A DNA stretch of 64,000 bases from Anaerolineaceae bacterium (GTDB taxonomy: Bacteria > Chloroflexota > Anaerolineae > Aggregatilineales > Phototrophicaceae), in the NCBI GenBank assembly GCA_007693385.1, contig REDR01000042.1:1-64000 (forward strand), read 5' to 3'. Both the position numbers and the translations under genes were made by a program. Each line of letters begins with the position of its first letter. Positions within the stretch are counted from its first letter, which is position 1. The notes below the pieces were generated by a model that ran no database searches, was not told where the DNA came from, and saw nothing but the letters and a program-made list of their open reading frames with translations. Positions 34,203-44,293 of this stretch are shown piece after piece.

Positions 34203-36587
34203 ATGAGCTACGCGATCAATAAAGCTGTCGTCATTGGTTCCGGCACGATGGGCGGTGGCATTGCGACGTTGTTGGCTGGCGTCGGTGTCGATGTCTTGCT
34301 ACTGGACATCCCCGCCAAAGATACGCAACCCGGCGACTCGCCGCGCAAGCGTAACGCCATCGTGGAGGGCAACCTCAAGAGCCTGAAGAAGATGCGCCCG
34401 CCGCAACTATTCGAGGACGCGGTGCTAGACCGCGTGAGCATTGGCAACATCGACGACGATCTCGGCAAGACCGCCGATGCCGACTGGATCATCGAAGTCG
34501 TGGTCGAACGTCTGGACATCAAACAGAGCTTGATGGCGAAATTGGCCGAAGTCGCCAACCCCAACGCCATCATCACCACCAACACATCCGGCCTGCCCAT
34601 CCACAAGATCGCCGAAGGACTCGGCGCGGATTTCAAGCGGCGCTTCATGGGCACGCACTTCTTCAACCCGCCGCGTTACCTGCGCCTGCTGGAAATCATC
34701 CCGCTAGCGGAGACTGATCCGGCCATCGTCGAATTCATACAAGAGTTCGCCACCGTCAATCTGGGTAAAGGCGTGGTCATCGCCAAGGACGAGCCGAACT
34801 TCATCGGCAATCGCTTCATGTCGATGGTCGGGATGCAGGCGATGAATTACGCGCTGGATCATGGCTACACCGTCGAAGAAGTGGACGCGATCACCGGGCC
34901 GCTAATCGGACGCCCCAAGACGGCGACATTCAACCTGAATGATCTGGTCGGCTTCGATGTGGCGGTGTACGTGTCGCGCAACCTGTATGATGCCATCCCC
35001 GACGATCCCCAGCGCGACGTGCTGGCGCATCCCGCCGCCGCCGAACTCAGCCAGTACATGCTGGATAACGGGATGCTGGGGCGCAAGTCCGGCAAAGGCT
35101 TCTATCAGATGCGGCGTGGCGATGATGGCGGTAAGGCGCTATGGGCGCTTGACCTGCAAACCAAAGAATATCAGCCGCCGACCAAGCCGCGTTTCGAGAG
35201 CGTCGGCCAGCATCGCAAGGTCGAGCCGGTGGGCGAGCGCATCCGCTTGATGATGAACGCCGATGACCGCGCCGGTCAATTCCTGTGGCATCACCACGCT
35301 TTCTATCTGGCGTATGCGTCAAATCGCGTGCCGGAAATCACCGATAACATCGTCAACATCGACAACGCGCAGAAGTGGGGCTTCGGCCATCAACTCGGCC
35401 CGTTCGAAATCTGGGACGCCATCGGCATCGCGGAGACCGTGCCCGCGTTTGAGGAAGCCGGTTATCCGGTGGCCGATTGGGTCAAGCAGATGGTCGATAA
35501 AGGCTACACCGCGTTCTATCAGCGCGACGCGAACGGCAAAGTCGTCGGCTACTTCGACGTGAACGCGATGGATTACGTCCCGCTAGAGCGCGATCCGATG
35601 GAAATCACGATTGCCGACCTCCGCGCCGACGGTAAGCAGTTGGACGCCAACGAAGACGGCGCAGTATACGACATGGGCGACGGCGTTCTGCTGTGGGAAT
35701 TCACCAGCAAGCAAAACACCATCACCGCGAAATTCATTGATATGGGCTGGCGGGCGCTGGAGTTGCTGGACGATCCGGCTTATGTCGCGCTGGTCATCAG
35801 CAACGACGCCGAGCGCTTCTCCATCGGCGCGAATCTGGCCGATAGCATGGCCGGTGGCGTCGAAGGCATCCAGCAAATGATTAAGCGCCTGCAAGACCTG
35901 ACGCAAGCGCTCCGCTACGCGCCGAAGCCGGTCATCACCGCGCCGTTTAATATGGCGCTGGGCGGTGGCGCGGAGATGATGATGGCGGGCACGGCCACCG
36001 TCGCCCACATCGAGCTATACGCCGGACTGGTCGAAGTCGGCGTCGGGCTGATACCGGCGGGCGCGGGCTGTAAAGAGTTGGTGCGGCGCGTGGTCAATCC
36101 GTTGGCGGTCACCGGCGCGTATGTCCTGCCAGCCATGCAGAAGATTTTCGAGGCGATAGCGACGGCGAAGGTCAGCGAGAGCGCCAAGCAAGCTCGCAAC
36201 ATGGGCTTATTGGGGCCGAATGACAAGATCGTGATGAACCGCGCCCGCTTGCTGGGCGAAGCCAAACAATACGCGCTGGCACTCTCCAAGACATACGAGC
36301 CACGCCAGCCGGAAAAAGTCTACGCGGCGGGGGCGGAAGTCTATGCCGCGATGCTGTTGGGGTTGGAGCAATTCCGCGAAGCCGGTTACGCCTCCGATTA
36401 TGACGTGTTCATCGGTAAGCGGCTGGCCTACATCCTGACCGGCGGCGCGTTGAGCGAGCCGCAATGGGTCGATCAACAATTGATCCTTGATCTGGAGCGT
36501 CAGGTCTTTGTCGAGTTGATGATGCAGGAGAAGACGCAACAGCGCGTCATGCACATGCTACAGACCAATAAGCCGCTACGCAACTAG
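34203..36587 (+). CDS. fadN: FadN-type 3-hydroxyacyl-CoA dehydrogenase/enoyl-CoA hydratase
   Basis: 794-residue bifunctional beta-oxidation enzyme. The dehydrogenase comes first: NAD-binding VVIGSGTMGGGIATLLAG, the EVVVERLDIK region, NTSGLPI, and the catalytic His in GTHFFNPP, then two C-terminal dehydrogenase domains to about residue 450. The crotonase domain follows (about 480-690), with ALGGGAEMMMAG and the Glu-containing LVEVGVGLIPAGAG. This order is the reverse of FadB/FadJ and matches Bacillus FadN in length. It oxidises 3-hydroxyacyl-CoA and hydrates enoyl-CoA in the cytoplasm. ATG behind AAAGG. The thiolase partner is 91 bases downstream; no acyl-CoA dehydrogenase is in the window. 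Confidence 0.93.
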   Translation: MSYAINKAVVIGSGTMGGGIATLLAGVGVDVLLLDIPAKDTQPGDSPRKRNAIVEGNLKSLKKMRPPQLFEDAVLDRVSIGNIDDDLGKTADADWIIEVVVERLDIKQSLMAKLAEVANPNAIITTNTSGLPIHKIAEGLGADFKRRFMGTHFFNPPRYLRLLEIIPLAETDPAIVEFIQEFATVNLGKGVVIAKDEPNFIGNRFMSMVGMQAMNYALDHGYTVEEVDAITGPLIGRPKTATFNLNDLVGFDVAVYVSRNLYDAIPDDPQRDVLAHPAAAELSQYMLDNGMLGRKSGKGFYQMRRGDDGGKALWALDLQTKEYQPPTKPRFESVGQHRKVEPVGERIRLMMNADDRAGQFLWHHHAFYLAYASNRVPEITDNIVNIDNAQKWGFGHQLGPFEIWDAIGIAETVPAFEEAGYPVADWVKQMVDKGYTAFYQRDANGKVVGYFDVNAMDYVPLERDPMEITIADLRADGKQLDANEDGAVYDMGDGVLLWEFTSKQNTITAKFIDMGWRALELLDDPAYVALVISNDAERFSIGANLADSMAGGVEGIQQMIKRLQDLTQALRYAPKPVITAPFNMALGGGAEMMMAGTATVAHIELYAGLVEVGVGLIPAGAGCKELVRRVVNPLAVTGAYVLPAMQKIFEAIATAKVSESAKQARNMGLLGPNDKIVMNRARLLGEAKQYALALSKTYEPRQPEKVYAAGAEVYAAMLLGLEQFREAGYASDYDVFIGKRLAYILTGGALSEPQWVDQQLILDLERQVFVELMMQEKTQQRVMHMLQTNKPLRN

Positions 36588-36678
36588 GCGGCGCGGAATG
36601 TACGGCGGGGGCGTGCGGCGTCCCCGCCGTAAAAATATAATTCTGACCAAAAATTTAGTGAATAAGGGCGAAGAGATC

Positions 36679-37863
36679 ATGAGAGAAGCAGTAATTGTAG
36701 CAGGCGCACGGACGGCTGTCGGCAAAGCGGTGCGCGGCATCACCAAAAACGTGCGTTCAGAAGACATGGCGGCGGCAGTCATTCAAGATTTACTGCGCCA
36801 GACCGAAGGCAAACTTGACCCGTCGGAGATCGACGACGTGATTATCGGCTGTGCCATGACCGAAGGTTCGCAGGGCATGAACTTCGGGCGCATCGTCTCC
36901 ATACGGGCGGGCTTGCCGGTGGATGTCCCCGCGCAGACCGTCAACCGCTTTTGCTCTAGCGGCCTGCAAACTATCGCCATCGCCGCCGAGCGCATCATCG
37001 CTAACGGCGCGGATGTGGTCATCGCGGGCGGCGCGGAAACGATGTCGCTGGTGCCGATGACCGGCCATCACCTCAGCCCGAATCCGTATCTGGCGGAGAA
37101 CGATCCGAACGTGTACATGGGCATGGGACACACCGCCGAACGGGTGGCCGACGAATACAACATCAACCGCGAAGACATGGACGAATTCGCGTATCAGAGC
37201 CACCAGAAAGCGGCGTCGGCGATTGACGGCGGGCGCTTCAAAGACGAGATCGTGCCGTTTGAGTGGGAAGAGACGGTCATCGGTGAGGACGGCTTGCCGT
37301 CTGTGGTCAAGATGCGTCTGGACGAAGACGAGCATCTGCGCCGCGAGACAACCGTCGAAGGCTTGAATCAACTGCGTCCGGTGTTCCGGCAGAATGGGCG
37401 CGTCACGGCGGGTAATTCCAGCCCGTTGAGTGATGGCGCGGCGGGTGTCGTGGTGATGGAGCGCAAGAAAGCGGAAGAACTCGGCTTAACGCCGTTAGTG
37501 CGTTTCGTCGGCTTCAATGTCGGCGGCGTGCGTCCGGAAGTGATGGGCGTCGGGCCGATTGTGGCGATCCCCAAACTGCTCAAGCGCACCGGCCTCAAGC
37601 TGGACGACATCGGCCTGATCGAACTCAATGAGGCGTTCGCCGCGCAATCGCTGGCAATCGTCCGCGAACTGGACATCGACACCGAGCGCCTGAACGTCAA
37701 CGGCGGCGCGATTGCGCTGGGGCATCCGCTAGGCGCGACGGGATCGAAGTTGACCGTCACGCTGATGAATGAGATGAAACGCCGCAATACGCAATACGGC
37801 ATGGTGACCATGTGCATCGGCGGCGGCATGGGCGCGGCGGGTATCTTCGAGAACCTGAGCTAA
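36679..37863 (+). CDS. fadA: Acetyl-CoA acyltransferase (thiolase)
   Basis: 394-residue thiolase catalysing the last beta-oxidation step, cleaving 3-ketoacyl-CoA with CoA. Catalytic residues are Cys92 in NRFCSSGLQ, the His in NVNGGAIALGHPLGATG, and the second Cys in MCIGGGMGAAG. The start is ATG at 36679, where the canonical MREAVIVAGARTAVGK begins; an upstream in-frame ATG adds 27 unrelated residues. Preceded by AAGGGCGAAGAG. Part of the fadN-fadA operon, so a degradative thiolase is favoured over a biosynthetic acetoacetyl-CoA thiolase. Confidence 0.94.
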   Translation: MREAVIVAGARTAVGKAVRGITKNVRSEDMAAAVIQDLLRQTEGKLDPSEIDDVIIGCAMTEGSQGMNFGRIVSIRAGLPVDVPAQTVNRFCSSGLQTIAIAAERIIANGADVVIAGGAETMSLVPMTGHHLSPNPYLAENDPNVYMGMGHTAERVADEYNINREDMDEFAYQSHQKAASAIDGGRFKDEIVPFEWEETVIGEDGLPSVVKMRLDEDEHLRRETTVEGLNQLRPVFRQNGRVTAGNSSPLSDGAAGVVVMERKKAEELGLTPLVRFVGFNVGGVRPEVMGVGPIVAIPKLLKRTGLKLDDIGLIELNEAFAAQSLAIVRELDIDTERLNVNGGAIALGHPLGATGSKLTVTLMNEMKRRNTQYGMVTMCIGGGMGAAGIFENLS

Positions 37864-37885
37864 TCGCGGGGATCAAAACTTGTCG

Positions 37886-37914
37886 GGGCGCAATGCACCA
37901 TTGCGCCCGATTTT
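37886..37914 (+). terminator. Hairpin terminator after fadA
   Basis: GGGCGCAAT (37886-37894), loop GCACC, ATTGCGCCC (37900-37908), then GATTTT. A 9-bp perfect stem with a short T tract, also one of the dispersed GGGGCGC-type palindromes of this window. It sits between convergent fadA and M16 genes. Confidence 0.65.
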
Positions 37915-37919
37915 GCGCG

Positions 37920-39203
37920 TCATGATCCGGCGATGGCGATCTTGATCGCTTCCGGTTGGAAATAGCGCTGTGCCGTCTTGAGGATGTCGTCGGCGCTGAT
38001 GCTGTAGATGATCTCGCGGTAGTCGGCCAGATAGTTCAAGCCGAGTCCGTAGCTTTCCATATTGTGTAGCGCGTTGGCGATGCCGTCATTGTGTTCCAGT
38101 TGTAGCGGCTGTGAGCCGACGAAATACGATTGACTATCGGCCAATTCTTCCGGCGTGACCGGCTCGCTGACGAAGCGTTCAATCTCCGCACGACATAGCG
38201 CGATGGCGCGTTCAACATCCGCCGGATCAACGCCCGCGCTGATGCGCCATGCGCCCGGCCCGAAGCCGCCATTCACGCGGCTACCGGCATAGTACGCCAG
38301 TCCTTCGCGCTCGCGCACCGACGCGCCAACCCTGCCCATCATCCCGAACACGCCCAGCACGCTATTCCCCAGCATGGCCGCGTGATAATCCGGCGCGGTG
38401 CGTGGCGGCCCGGCCACGCCGATCAAAATATCCGCTTGATTTTTGCCGGATACCGGCACGAAGCGCTGTTCGCTTCCGGTTGGCGCGGGCAATGGCCGGA
38501 GCGCGGGCGGTTGTGGCTGGTGCGGCGTCTGCCAGTCGGCCAGATGCTCGCCGACGATGGCTGAAACCTGCGCGACATCTACCGCGCCGACCACACACAG
38601 GATCATGCCGCGCCCGCCATAATGCGCGGCGTGGAATGCCGCCAGATCGTCGCGGGTCATGCGCTCGATGGTGTGCGGTCGGCCGCGTGTGCCGCGATGA
38701 TACAGGTGATCGGGCGGATACAACATTTGCCGGAAGGCTTGCGCGGCGCGGTAGCCGGTATCCTGCGCTAGATAATTGAGCGCGGTCAGCCGCTCGCCCA
38801 TCACCCGCGATACTTCCTCCGGCGGGAAGGATGGGCGGCGCAACACGTCGGCTAGAATTTCGATCAGCGTCGGCAGGTCTTCGGCCAATGCCTTGCCGCT
38901 AAAGCCGACTTTGTGCAGGCCGGAGATAAAGCCCAGATCAGCGCCGATGTCTTCTAGCTCGGCGTGCAAGGTGTTGAAGTCGCGGCTTTGTGTGCCGTGT
39001 AGCAGGGCGACGGCGGTCATGCTCGCCAGCCCGTGATCGATGTCGCCTTGCTCGAAGGTCGCGCCCGCGTCCAGCGATCCAGCGATGACGACGGACTGCG
39101 TGTGCGGCGTCGGGTAGAACAGCAGTGTCAGCCCGTTGTCGAAGCGAACGCGGTGGATGCTATCCGCATCCGGCAGGCGGAATCCGGCGGGTCTGGCGCT
39201 CAT
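37920..39203 (-). CDS. M16-family peptidase, catalytically inactive partner
   Basis: 427-residue M16 (insulinase-like) protein with the usual two beta/alpha domains. Where active members have HxxEH, this protein reads DHGLASMTAVAL, so zinc cannot be bound. The C-terminal half keeps substrate-binding features such as SYFVGSQPLQLEHNDGIA. Bacterial M16B enzymes often work as heterodimers of an active and an inactive subunit, and the active one is encoded directly upstream with a four-base overlap. Cytoplasmic, with no signal peptide. Likely role: degrading short peptides. Confidence 0.88.
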   Translation of the reverse strand: MSARPAGFRLPDADSIHRVRFDNGLTLLFYPTPHTQSVVIAGSLDAGATFEQGDIDHGLASMTAVALLHGTQSRDFNTLHAELEDIGADLGFISGLHKVGFSGKALAEDLPTLIEILADVLRRPSFPPEEVSRVMGERLTALNYLAQDTGYRAAQAFRQMLYPPDHLYHRGTRGRPHTIERMTRDDLAAFHAAHYGGRGMILCVVGAVDVAQVSAIVGEHLADWQTPHQPQPPALRPLPAPTGSEQRFVPVSGKNQADILIGVAGPPRTAPDYHAAMLGNSVLGVFGMMGRVGASVREREGLAYYAGSRVNGGFGPGAWRISAGVDPADVERAIALCRAEIERFVSEPVTPEELADSQSYFVGSQPLQLEHNDGIANALHNMESYGLGLNYLADYREIIYSISADDILKTAQRYFQPEAIKIAIAGS

Positions 39204-40471
39204 TCATCAGCCTCCGTGTCGGCTAATCCGGTAGGGATCAGCCAGCCGACCACGCGATTTTGCCGTTGTAGATAGGTCTGCGCGACGACCTGTATATCAT
39301 CGGGCGTGATGGCGTCCAGCCGTTCCAGATAGCGCTCGTACCAGTCTAAATCGCCCAGCATCGCGGATTGTGCGATCCAATACGCTTGATTGGTGACGCT
39401 CTCCGTCTCGTAGGCGAACACGGCGCGGGCTTGCTTGCGGGCGCGGGCTAATTCCGCCGCGCTGACGCCTTCCTGCTGGATGCGTTCGATCTCGCGCAGA
39501 ATGGCGGCCTCCGCTTCGGCGTGCGTGCGCCCGTCGCGTAGCGTGACGGAGATGCTGTGCAGATACGGGTCGATGCTCTCCGACAGGCCGCCGCCGACAT
39601 TGACCGCGATTTCATCTTTGACTAACGCGCTATATAGTCGGCTGGTCTTGTTATCCAGTTCGCCGCCCGGCCCGGTCAGGATGCTATCCAGCATATCCAG
39701 CGCGAACCAGTCGGGATGCGTGGCCGGTGGGGCGCGATGGGCGATCACCGCGAAGGCTGTCGTGCCCGGGCGCTCGACGTGGGCGCGGCGTTCGCCTTGC
39801 TGGGGTGGCTCGGCGCGGCAGAAGCAAAGCGGCGGTGTGCCCGCCGGAATCGCGCCGAAGGTCGCTTCGACTTTCTTCAGCATCCCGGCGCTATCGAACG
39901 CGCCGACCAGTACCAGCACCGCATTTGATGGCGCGTAATAGCGTTTATAGTGGCTGTACAGATCATCGCGGCTGATGGTGTGCAGGTCGGCCATGTCGCC
40001 TAAGATCGTGTGATGATAGCCATGCACGCGGAAGGCGGCGGCGCGTAATTCCTCGCGCAACCAGAACACCGGCGAATTCTCCGCGCCCTGTCGCTCGCTG
40101 ATGATGACGGTGCGCTCGTGTTCCACTTCTTCGGGATCAAATAGCGCGTTGACCATGCGATCCGCCTCCGCCGACAGCGCGAGGTCGATATGCTCGGCGG
40201 GCAGAGTCTCGTAGTACATGGTGAAGTCGCTATCGGTATAGGCGTTCCACTGGCCGCCCACGCGGTCAATCAGCCGATCCAGTACCCCGACGGGATACTG
40301 TGCCGTGCCTTTGAATAGCATGTGTTCAACCCAATGGGAAATGCCAGTTTGTCCGGTCTGTTCGTTGCGACTGCCGACGCGGTACGCCGTCCACATGCTG
40401 ATGACCGGTGCGCTGTGGACTTCTTTCAAGATGACCGTCAGGCCATTTTGTAATGTGTGCTGGCTTATCAT
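39200..40471 (-). CDS. M16-family zinc peptidase, active subunit
   Basis: 423-residue M16B metallopeptidase. The zinc-binding inverted motif is His46-Trp-Val-Glu49-His50 (HWVEH), followed by the downstream acidic residues in VIISERQGAEN. The clamshell C-terminal half has the AVFAYETESVTNQAYW region. It forms a presumed heterodimer with the inactive subunit encoded next. ATG start, with a candidate promoter (TTAAGC-N17-TACAAT, extended by TG) 60 bases upstream. Confidence 0.92.
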   Translation of the reverse strand: MISQHTLQNGLTVILKEVHSAPVISMWTAYRVGSRNEQTGQTGISHWVEHMLFKGTAQYPVGVLDRLIDRVGGQWNAYTDSDFTMYYETLPAEHIDLALSAEADRMVNALFDPEEVEHERTVIISERQGAENSPVFWLREELRAAAFRVHGYHHTILGDMADLHTISRDDLYSHYKRYYAPSNAVLVLVGAFDSAGMLKKVEATFGAIPAGTPPLCFCRAEPPQQGERRAHVERPGTTAFAVIAHRAPPATHPDWFALDMLDSILTGPGGELDNKTSRLYSALVKDEIAVNVGGGLSESIDPYLHSISVTLRDGRTHAEAEAAILREIERIQQEGVSAAELARARKQARAVFAYETESVTNQAYWIAQSAMLGDLDWYERYLERLDAITPDDIQVVAQTYLQRQNRVVGWLIPTGLADTEADE

Positions 40472-40530
40472 ATCAAGCGCGTTTCCCCCGCTTTGATCTT
40501 CTGCGGCATCTTACGGTGTTAACGCGCCCG

Positions 40531-40559
40531 ATTGTAACACAAATGCGGGGCGGGCTTAA
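40531..40559 (-). promoter_or_regulatory. Candidate promoter of the M16 pair
   Basis: On the minus strand, TTAAGC (complement of 40554-40559), a 17-base spacer and TGTTACAAT (extended -10, hexamer at 40531-40536). It lies 60 bases before the start of the active M16 gene. Confidence 0.45.
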
Positions 40560-40608
40560 CACTGATTTCGCCCACCCCTACATGATTAATTTCTATAATG
40601 CCGGAGAC

Positions 40609-43374
40609 TTAATCGCCAGTTGAGGTCACGGTGAGGCCGTTGCCGTCGTAGCCGCGCCCGACGCCGCGATAGGTGAACCCCATCTCTAGCATTTTTTCCG
40701 GCTCGTAGATGTTGCGCCCGTCCAGCAATACCGGCGTCTTGAGCGCGTTCTTGATGCGCTCCATGTCCAACTGCTTGAACTCGTTCCATGGCGTGGCGAT
40801 GACCAGCGCATCCGCGCCCTGTGCCGCGTCGTAGGGATCATCGCAGGCGGTGATCGCCGGAATCTCGGCGCAGGCGTTTTCCATCGCCACCGGATCATAA
40901 CCGCGCACGCTCGCCCCTTGCTCCAGCAAGTGGCGGATGATCGCCAGCGACGGTGATTCGCGGATGTCGTCGGTATTCTCTTTGAAGGCCAGCCCCAACA
41001 CCGCGATCGTCTTGCCTTTCAGATCGCCTTCCAGCAGATCATCCAGCTTGAGCGCGACGTGGCGGCGTTGAAATTCGTTGATCTCCATGACGGCTTGCAG
41101 AAGTTGCGGGTGCATCCCGTGTGTTTGCGCCATATAAGCCAGCGCCGATACGTCCTTCGGGAAGCAGTTATGGTTACACAGCGCACCGGAGCCGATGAAC
41201 GTGTGGAGCGAAGTCTCCAGACTGTACACGTCGATCGCCACCGGACTAGCTTCAACGGTCTTGACGGTCAGCACGTCGAAGCTACCGTAATCTTCAAAGC
41301 CGTGTTGTTTGATGACGCGCTGATAGCGGCCTAGCTGTGCTTCGATCTGCGCTTGCCGCGTCTCGCCAAAAAGCGACCTGGCGAAGTCGATTTGACGGTA
41401 GCCGCTAATGCGGATGATATACGCTGGCATGGTGGACTTGTTCATCATCCGCGCCCGCACGGACGGCGTGATGCCGACGCTCTGCAACAGAAGCAGGGTA
41501 GCGTCCGCTAACTTCTTGCTGACCGTCGCGTATTCCAGCATCAGGTTATTTTGTTGCACAGTCGTCACCGCGCCATCGCCGCTAAACATCCCGCGTAACA
41601 GCGCATAGCGCAAGCTCTCATCCACGTTGAACGCGATGTTGGGCAATTGCTTATCTTCGGAGCGCGTGCCGCACCCTAACACATCGCGGATGAACCACGC
41701 GAACACGCGGGATGATACCAGCGTTGTTGTCGCGTTGGTGGCGTGGCGTTCCGTATATTTCAGGCCGTAGTTGCTTAAAATGCGCTGAACATCCGCGATG
41801 TATTCGCGTTCGTCCTCATGGAAGCAGAAGCCGATTCGCTGACGCTGTGCGCCCGCCCGTCCGGTATCGGACGAGATGAAGCCTTCCGCGATGTAATAGC
41901 CCAACAGCCGCATGAGGTCAGCATCGACCGGAATCACGGCGTTGATCTTCGTCGCCGCGCCCTTCGCCGTGTACAGTCCCAGTTTTTCCGCCGGAACGTC
42001 GATCACGCCCAGATTATCCAGATAGCGGAACAGCTTTAGCGGCATCCGGTTGTAGCGTTTGATGTCGTGCGGGTACTTGAGCATATCCGGCGTGATGTGG
42101 GCTTTGTAGCGCTCATATTGGGCGCTGAAGCTGTCATCGGTGGGTGAAACGTACACATCAGCCTCAAGCGCCGTGCCGTCTAACGCCGCGATGAGGTCAA
42201 TGGCTTCCGGCGCGGGCGGCAGTGGCGGCATCTGCTTCAATGTCACGATGCGGTCTCCGGCCTGCACCCTGCCCGCCTCCACCACGTCAAAGCCGGTTTC
42301 GCTAAAACGGATGACCGGATGATCTTCCGTCACACGGAGCGAACGCCCCATCGTTGCCTTGATGTCGATCATCTGTCCGGTGTATTTACGCCGCGTCGCC
42401 GTCAGCACATCGGCGATTTCGGGGCATCCGGTCTGCATGTCGAACGCCATCACGCGGACGCCCGACGTAGAGACAATATCGACGTTCGCATGGGTGGTCA
42501 TGCCGTCTTGCGCGTCGAATAATTCCTGCAAGGTGCGCGTGGTCACGCTTCCGTCGTCGTTGACGGTGAAGATGCTCTCGTCGCCTTCAAAGCAACTGCC
42601 CCCGTATCCGACTCCGGCCTGCAAGAAGTGATGGCCGATGCGCTTATCAAAGCCCATGCCCTGCGCGACTTCGGTCACGTCCGCGCCGAGTTTCTCGCAG
42701 ATGATGCTGATTTCGTTGATGAAGCTGATGCGCGTGGCTAAAAAGGCATTGGACGCATACTTAATCATTTCGGCGGTGCGGAGGTCGGTCATCACGATGG
42801 GAGCGCGTAACGGCAGATAAAGCTGGGCGACGGCCTCCGATGCTCGCGGGTCTAGCGAGCCGAGAACGGTGCGATCCGGGTGCATGAAGTCGGCCACCGC
42901 CGCGCCTTCGCGCAGGAATTCCGGGCAACTGACCACCGAGAAATCAATCGGCTTGGGCTGGGTATTACGCACGATGTCGGCCACCCAGTCGCCTGTCCCT
43001 ACCGGCACCGTCGATTTGTTGATGATGATGAGTGAGCGCGTCATGGTACGCGCAATAGTCTCCGCCGCCGCTCGCACATAACGCAGATCGGCTTCGCCGT
43101 CCACGCCTTCCGGCGTCCCCACGCAGATGAAGACGAATTGCGCGTCGCGCAAGCCTTCTTCATACGATGTAGTGAAGTGCAGACGCCCCGCTTTGACGTT
43201 GCGCTCGACCATCTCCTTAAGTCCCGGCTCGTAGATCGGCATATGGCCGGCTTTGAGCATCTCGACTTTGCGCTCGTCAATATCGACTGTGACCACTTTA
43301 TTTCCCAGATCGGCGAATCCGGTGGCGTTGACGATGCCGACGTAGCCGGTGCCGATCACACAGATATTCTTCAT
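40609..43374 (-). CDS. ugd: UDP-glucose 6-dehydrogenase with an in-frame intein
   Basis: 921-residue precursor. Residues 1-260 and 737-921 together make a 445-residue Ugd of normal length that oxidises UDP-glucose to UDP-glucuronate with two NAD+. N-extein: GTGYVG Rossmann motif (8-13), [15 protein letters not shown], and the catalytic-region Lys205 in EMIKYASNA. The host motif [12 protein letters not shown] is split exactly before its catalytic Cys, which is residue 737. The C-extein carries [16 protein letters not shown] and the terminal UDP-binding domain. Residues 261-736 are the intein. ATG start with GGGGGAG six bases upstream. UDP-glucuronate feeds capsule or exopolysaccharide synthesis, in keeping with the surrounding genes. 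Confidence 0.96.
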   Translation of the reverse strand: MKNICVIGTGYVGIVNATGFADLGNKVVTVDIDERKVEMLKAGHMPIYEPGLKEMVERNVKAGRLHFTTSYEEGLRDAQFVFICVGTPEGVDGEADLRYVRAAAETIARTMTRSLIIINKSTVPVGTGDWVADIVRNTQPKPIDFSVVSCPEFLREGAAVADFMHPDRTVLGSLDPRASEAVAQLYLPLRAPIVMTDLRTAEMIKYASNAFLATRISFINEISIICEKLGADVTEVAQGMGFDKRIGHHFLQAGVGYGGSCFEGDESIFTVNDDGSVTTRTLQELFDAQDGMTTHANVDIVSTSGVRVMAFDMQTGCPEIADVLTATRRKYTGQMIDIKATMGRSLRVTEDHPVIRFSETGFDVVEAGRVQAGDRIVTLKQMPPLPPAPEAIDLIAALDGTALEADVYVSPTDDSFSAQYERYKAHITPDMLKYPHDIKRYNRMPLKLFRYLDNLGVIDVPAEKLGLYTAKGAATKINAVIPVDADLMRLLGYYIAEGFISSDTGRAGAQRQRIGFCFHEDEREYIADVQRILSNYGLKYTERHATNATTTLVSSRVFAWFIRDVLGCGTRSEDKQLPNIAFNVDESLRYALLRGMFSGDGAVTTVQQNNLMLEYATVSKKLADATLLLLQSVGITPSVRARMMNKSTMPAYIIRISGYRQIDFARSLFGETRQAQIEAQLGRYQRVIKQHGFEDYGSFDVLTVKTVEASPVAIDVYSLETSLHTFIGSGALCNHNCFPKDVSALAYMAQTHGMHPQLLQAVMEINEFQRRHVALKLDDLLEGDLKGKTIAVLGLAFKENTDDIRESPSLAIIRHLLEQGASVRGYDPVAMENACAEIPAITACDDPYDAAQGADALVIATPWNEFKQLDMERIKNALKTPVLLDGRNIYEPEKMLEMGFTYRGVGRGYDGNGLTVTSTGD
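41167..42594 (-). mobile_element. LAGLIDADG intein in UDP-glucose 6-dehydrogenase
   Basis: 476-residue intein (precursor residues 261-736) bounded by GGS|CFEGDE and [10 protein letters not shown]. Splicing residues are complete: Cys261 at position 1, the block B TEDHP (Thr349, His352), and a C-terminal His-Asn followed by Cys+1. A homing-endonuclease domain of the two-motif LAGLIDADG class is present as LLGYYIAEG (490-498) and [10 protein letters not shown] (592-601), both with the acidic residue required for cleavage. The element therefore appears able to splice and possibly to home. The intein's first residues Cys-Phe repeat the Cys-Phe of the downstream extein. Confidence 0.95.
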
Positions 43375-43585
43375 TGGGTTCTCCCCCTTGCTGTCTGTTG
43401 AATTTGTTATCTATACACGCATAATTGCCCGATGTCGTAATACAGGCCATTATACCGCGCCATTTTCGTTAATAGCAGGGGCGCAGGGCACGGGCGAAAC
43501 TGTCGGCGCGTTGGCGTTTGCGGTGCGGGTTGGTCTATAATCATAGCGTAGACCTATCGCCATCTTTCAGGAAGGCCAATCATTT

Positions 43586-44263
43586 ATGGAAATATCATTT
43601 CAGCTTAAAACGCTAGAGCCGCTTAAAGGCGCGTGGGACATCCTGCGCATGTTCGGCAACACGGACTCTGACCGCCTGCCCGCCGACCAGATCATGCAGA
43701 CGCTCGACCTCAGCGAGCGCGTGTTCAACAAGGCGATGCGCCGTCTGGTCACCAAAGGCTACGTGCAGATGGACGGCAGTCTGATCTACCGCGTGACCGA
43801 AAACGGCGGGCGCGTCATCGCCGAATTGCTGGCCTATGATGAGGCCACCGGCGGCCAGCCGACTAAAACCAGCAGTCGGCGCTCGTCCGTCTCGCGGCGG
43901 ATGATGTGCGCCGTGCCCGTCAGCGCCACCGCCAACCAGCCCGCGCCGCTATTCGTCGGCTTTCATCCCGGCGACGTGCCCGACGATGGCGCGGAAGTGG
44001 TGGTGCGCGTCACCGTGTTGAACGGCCAGCCGGACGCGCCCGAAGATATGATCTTCGCGCTGGACGGGGCGCAAGCCTACCAGATCATGACCATCGTGCC
44101 CGGCCTATTCGATCAGGTGCGCTTGCGGTTAGAGGCGTATCAACTGGGCGAGATGGGCGATGTGCAACCGGCGGGCGGCATGTACGTTGATCTGCCGGTG
44201 ACTCTGCGCGACGGCGACTCGCGCCTGACCGCATACGGCGCGGATATTCAATTATTGGATTGA
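43586..44263 (+). CDS. Winged-helix N-domain plus beta-rich C-domain protein
   Basis: 225-residue cytoplasmic protein, family not recognised. Residues 1-85 have the pattern of a winged helix-turn-helix: PLKGAWDILRMFGN, ADQIMQTLDLSERVFNKAMRRLVTKGYVQ and the wing-like DGSLIYRVTENG. A Ser/Arg-rich linker (about 93-108) leads to a beta-strand-rich domain of about 110 residues that could bind a ligand or form a sandwich. This layout would suit a transcriptional regulator. Candidate -10 TATAAT at 43536-43541 within a GGTCTA/TAGACC inverted repeat lies 45 bases upstream. The gene is divergent from ugd. Confidence 0.6.
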   Translation: MEISFQLKTLEPLKGAWDILRMFGNTDSDRLPADQIMQTLDLSERVFNKAMRRLVTKGYVQMDGSLIYRVTENGGRVIAELLAYDEATGGQPTKTSSRRSSVSRRMMCAVPVSATANQPAPLFVGFHPGDVPDDGAEVVVRVTVLNGQPDAPEDMIFALDGAQAYQIMTIVPGLFDQVRLRLEAYQLGEMGDVQPAGGMYVDLPVTLRDGDSRLTAYGADIQLLD

Positions 44264-44293
44264 TGCTGTTGGATTGATGCGCCGGTGTCGCGC

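Noticed and set aside
37920-39203. Frameshifted or broken M16 peptidase
   Set aside because: The missing HxxEH is normal for the inactive partner in M16B pairs; the frame is intact and full length.
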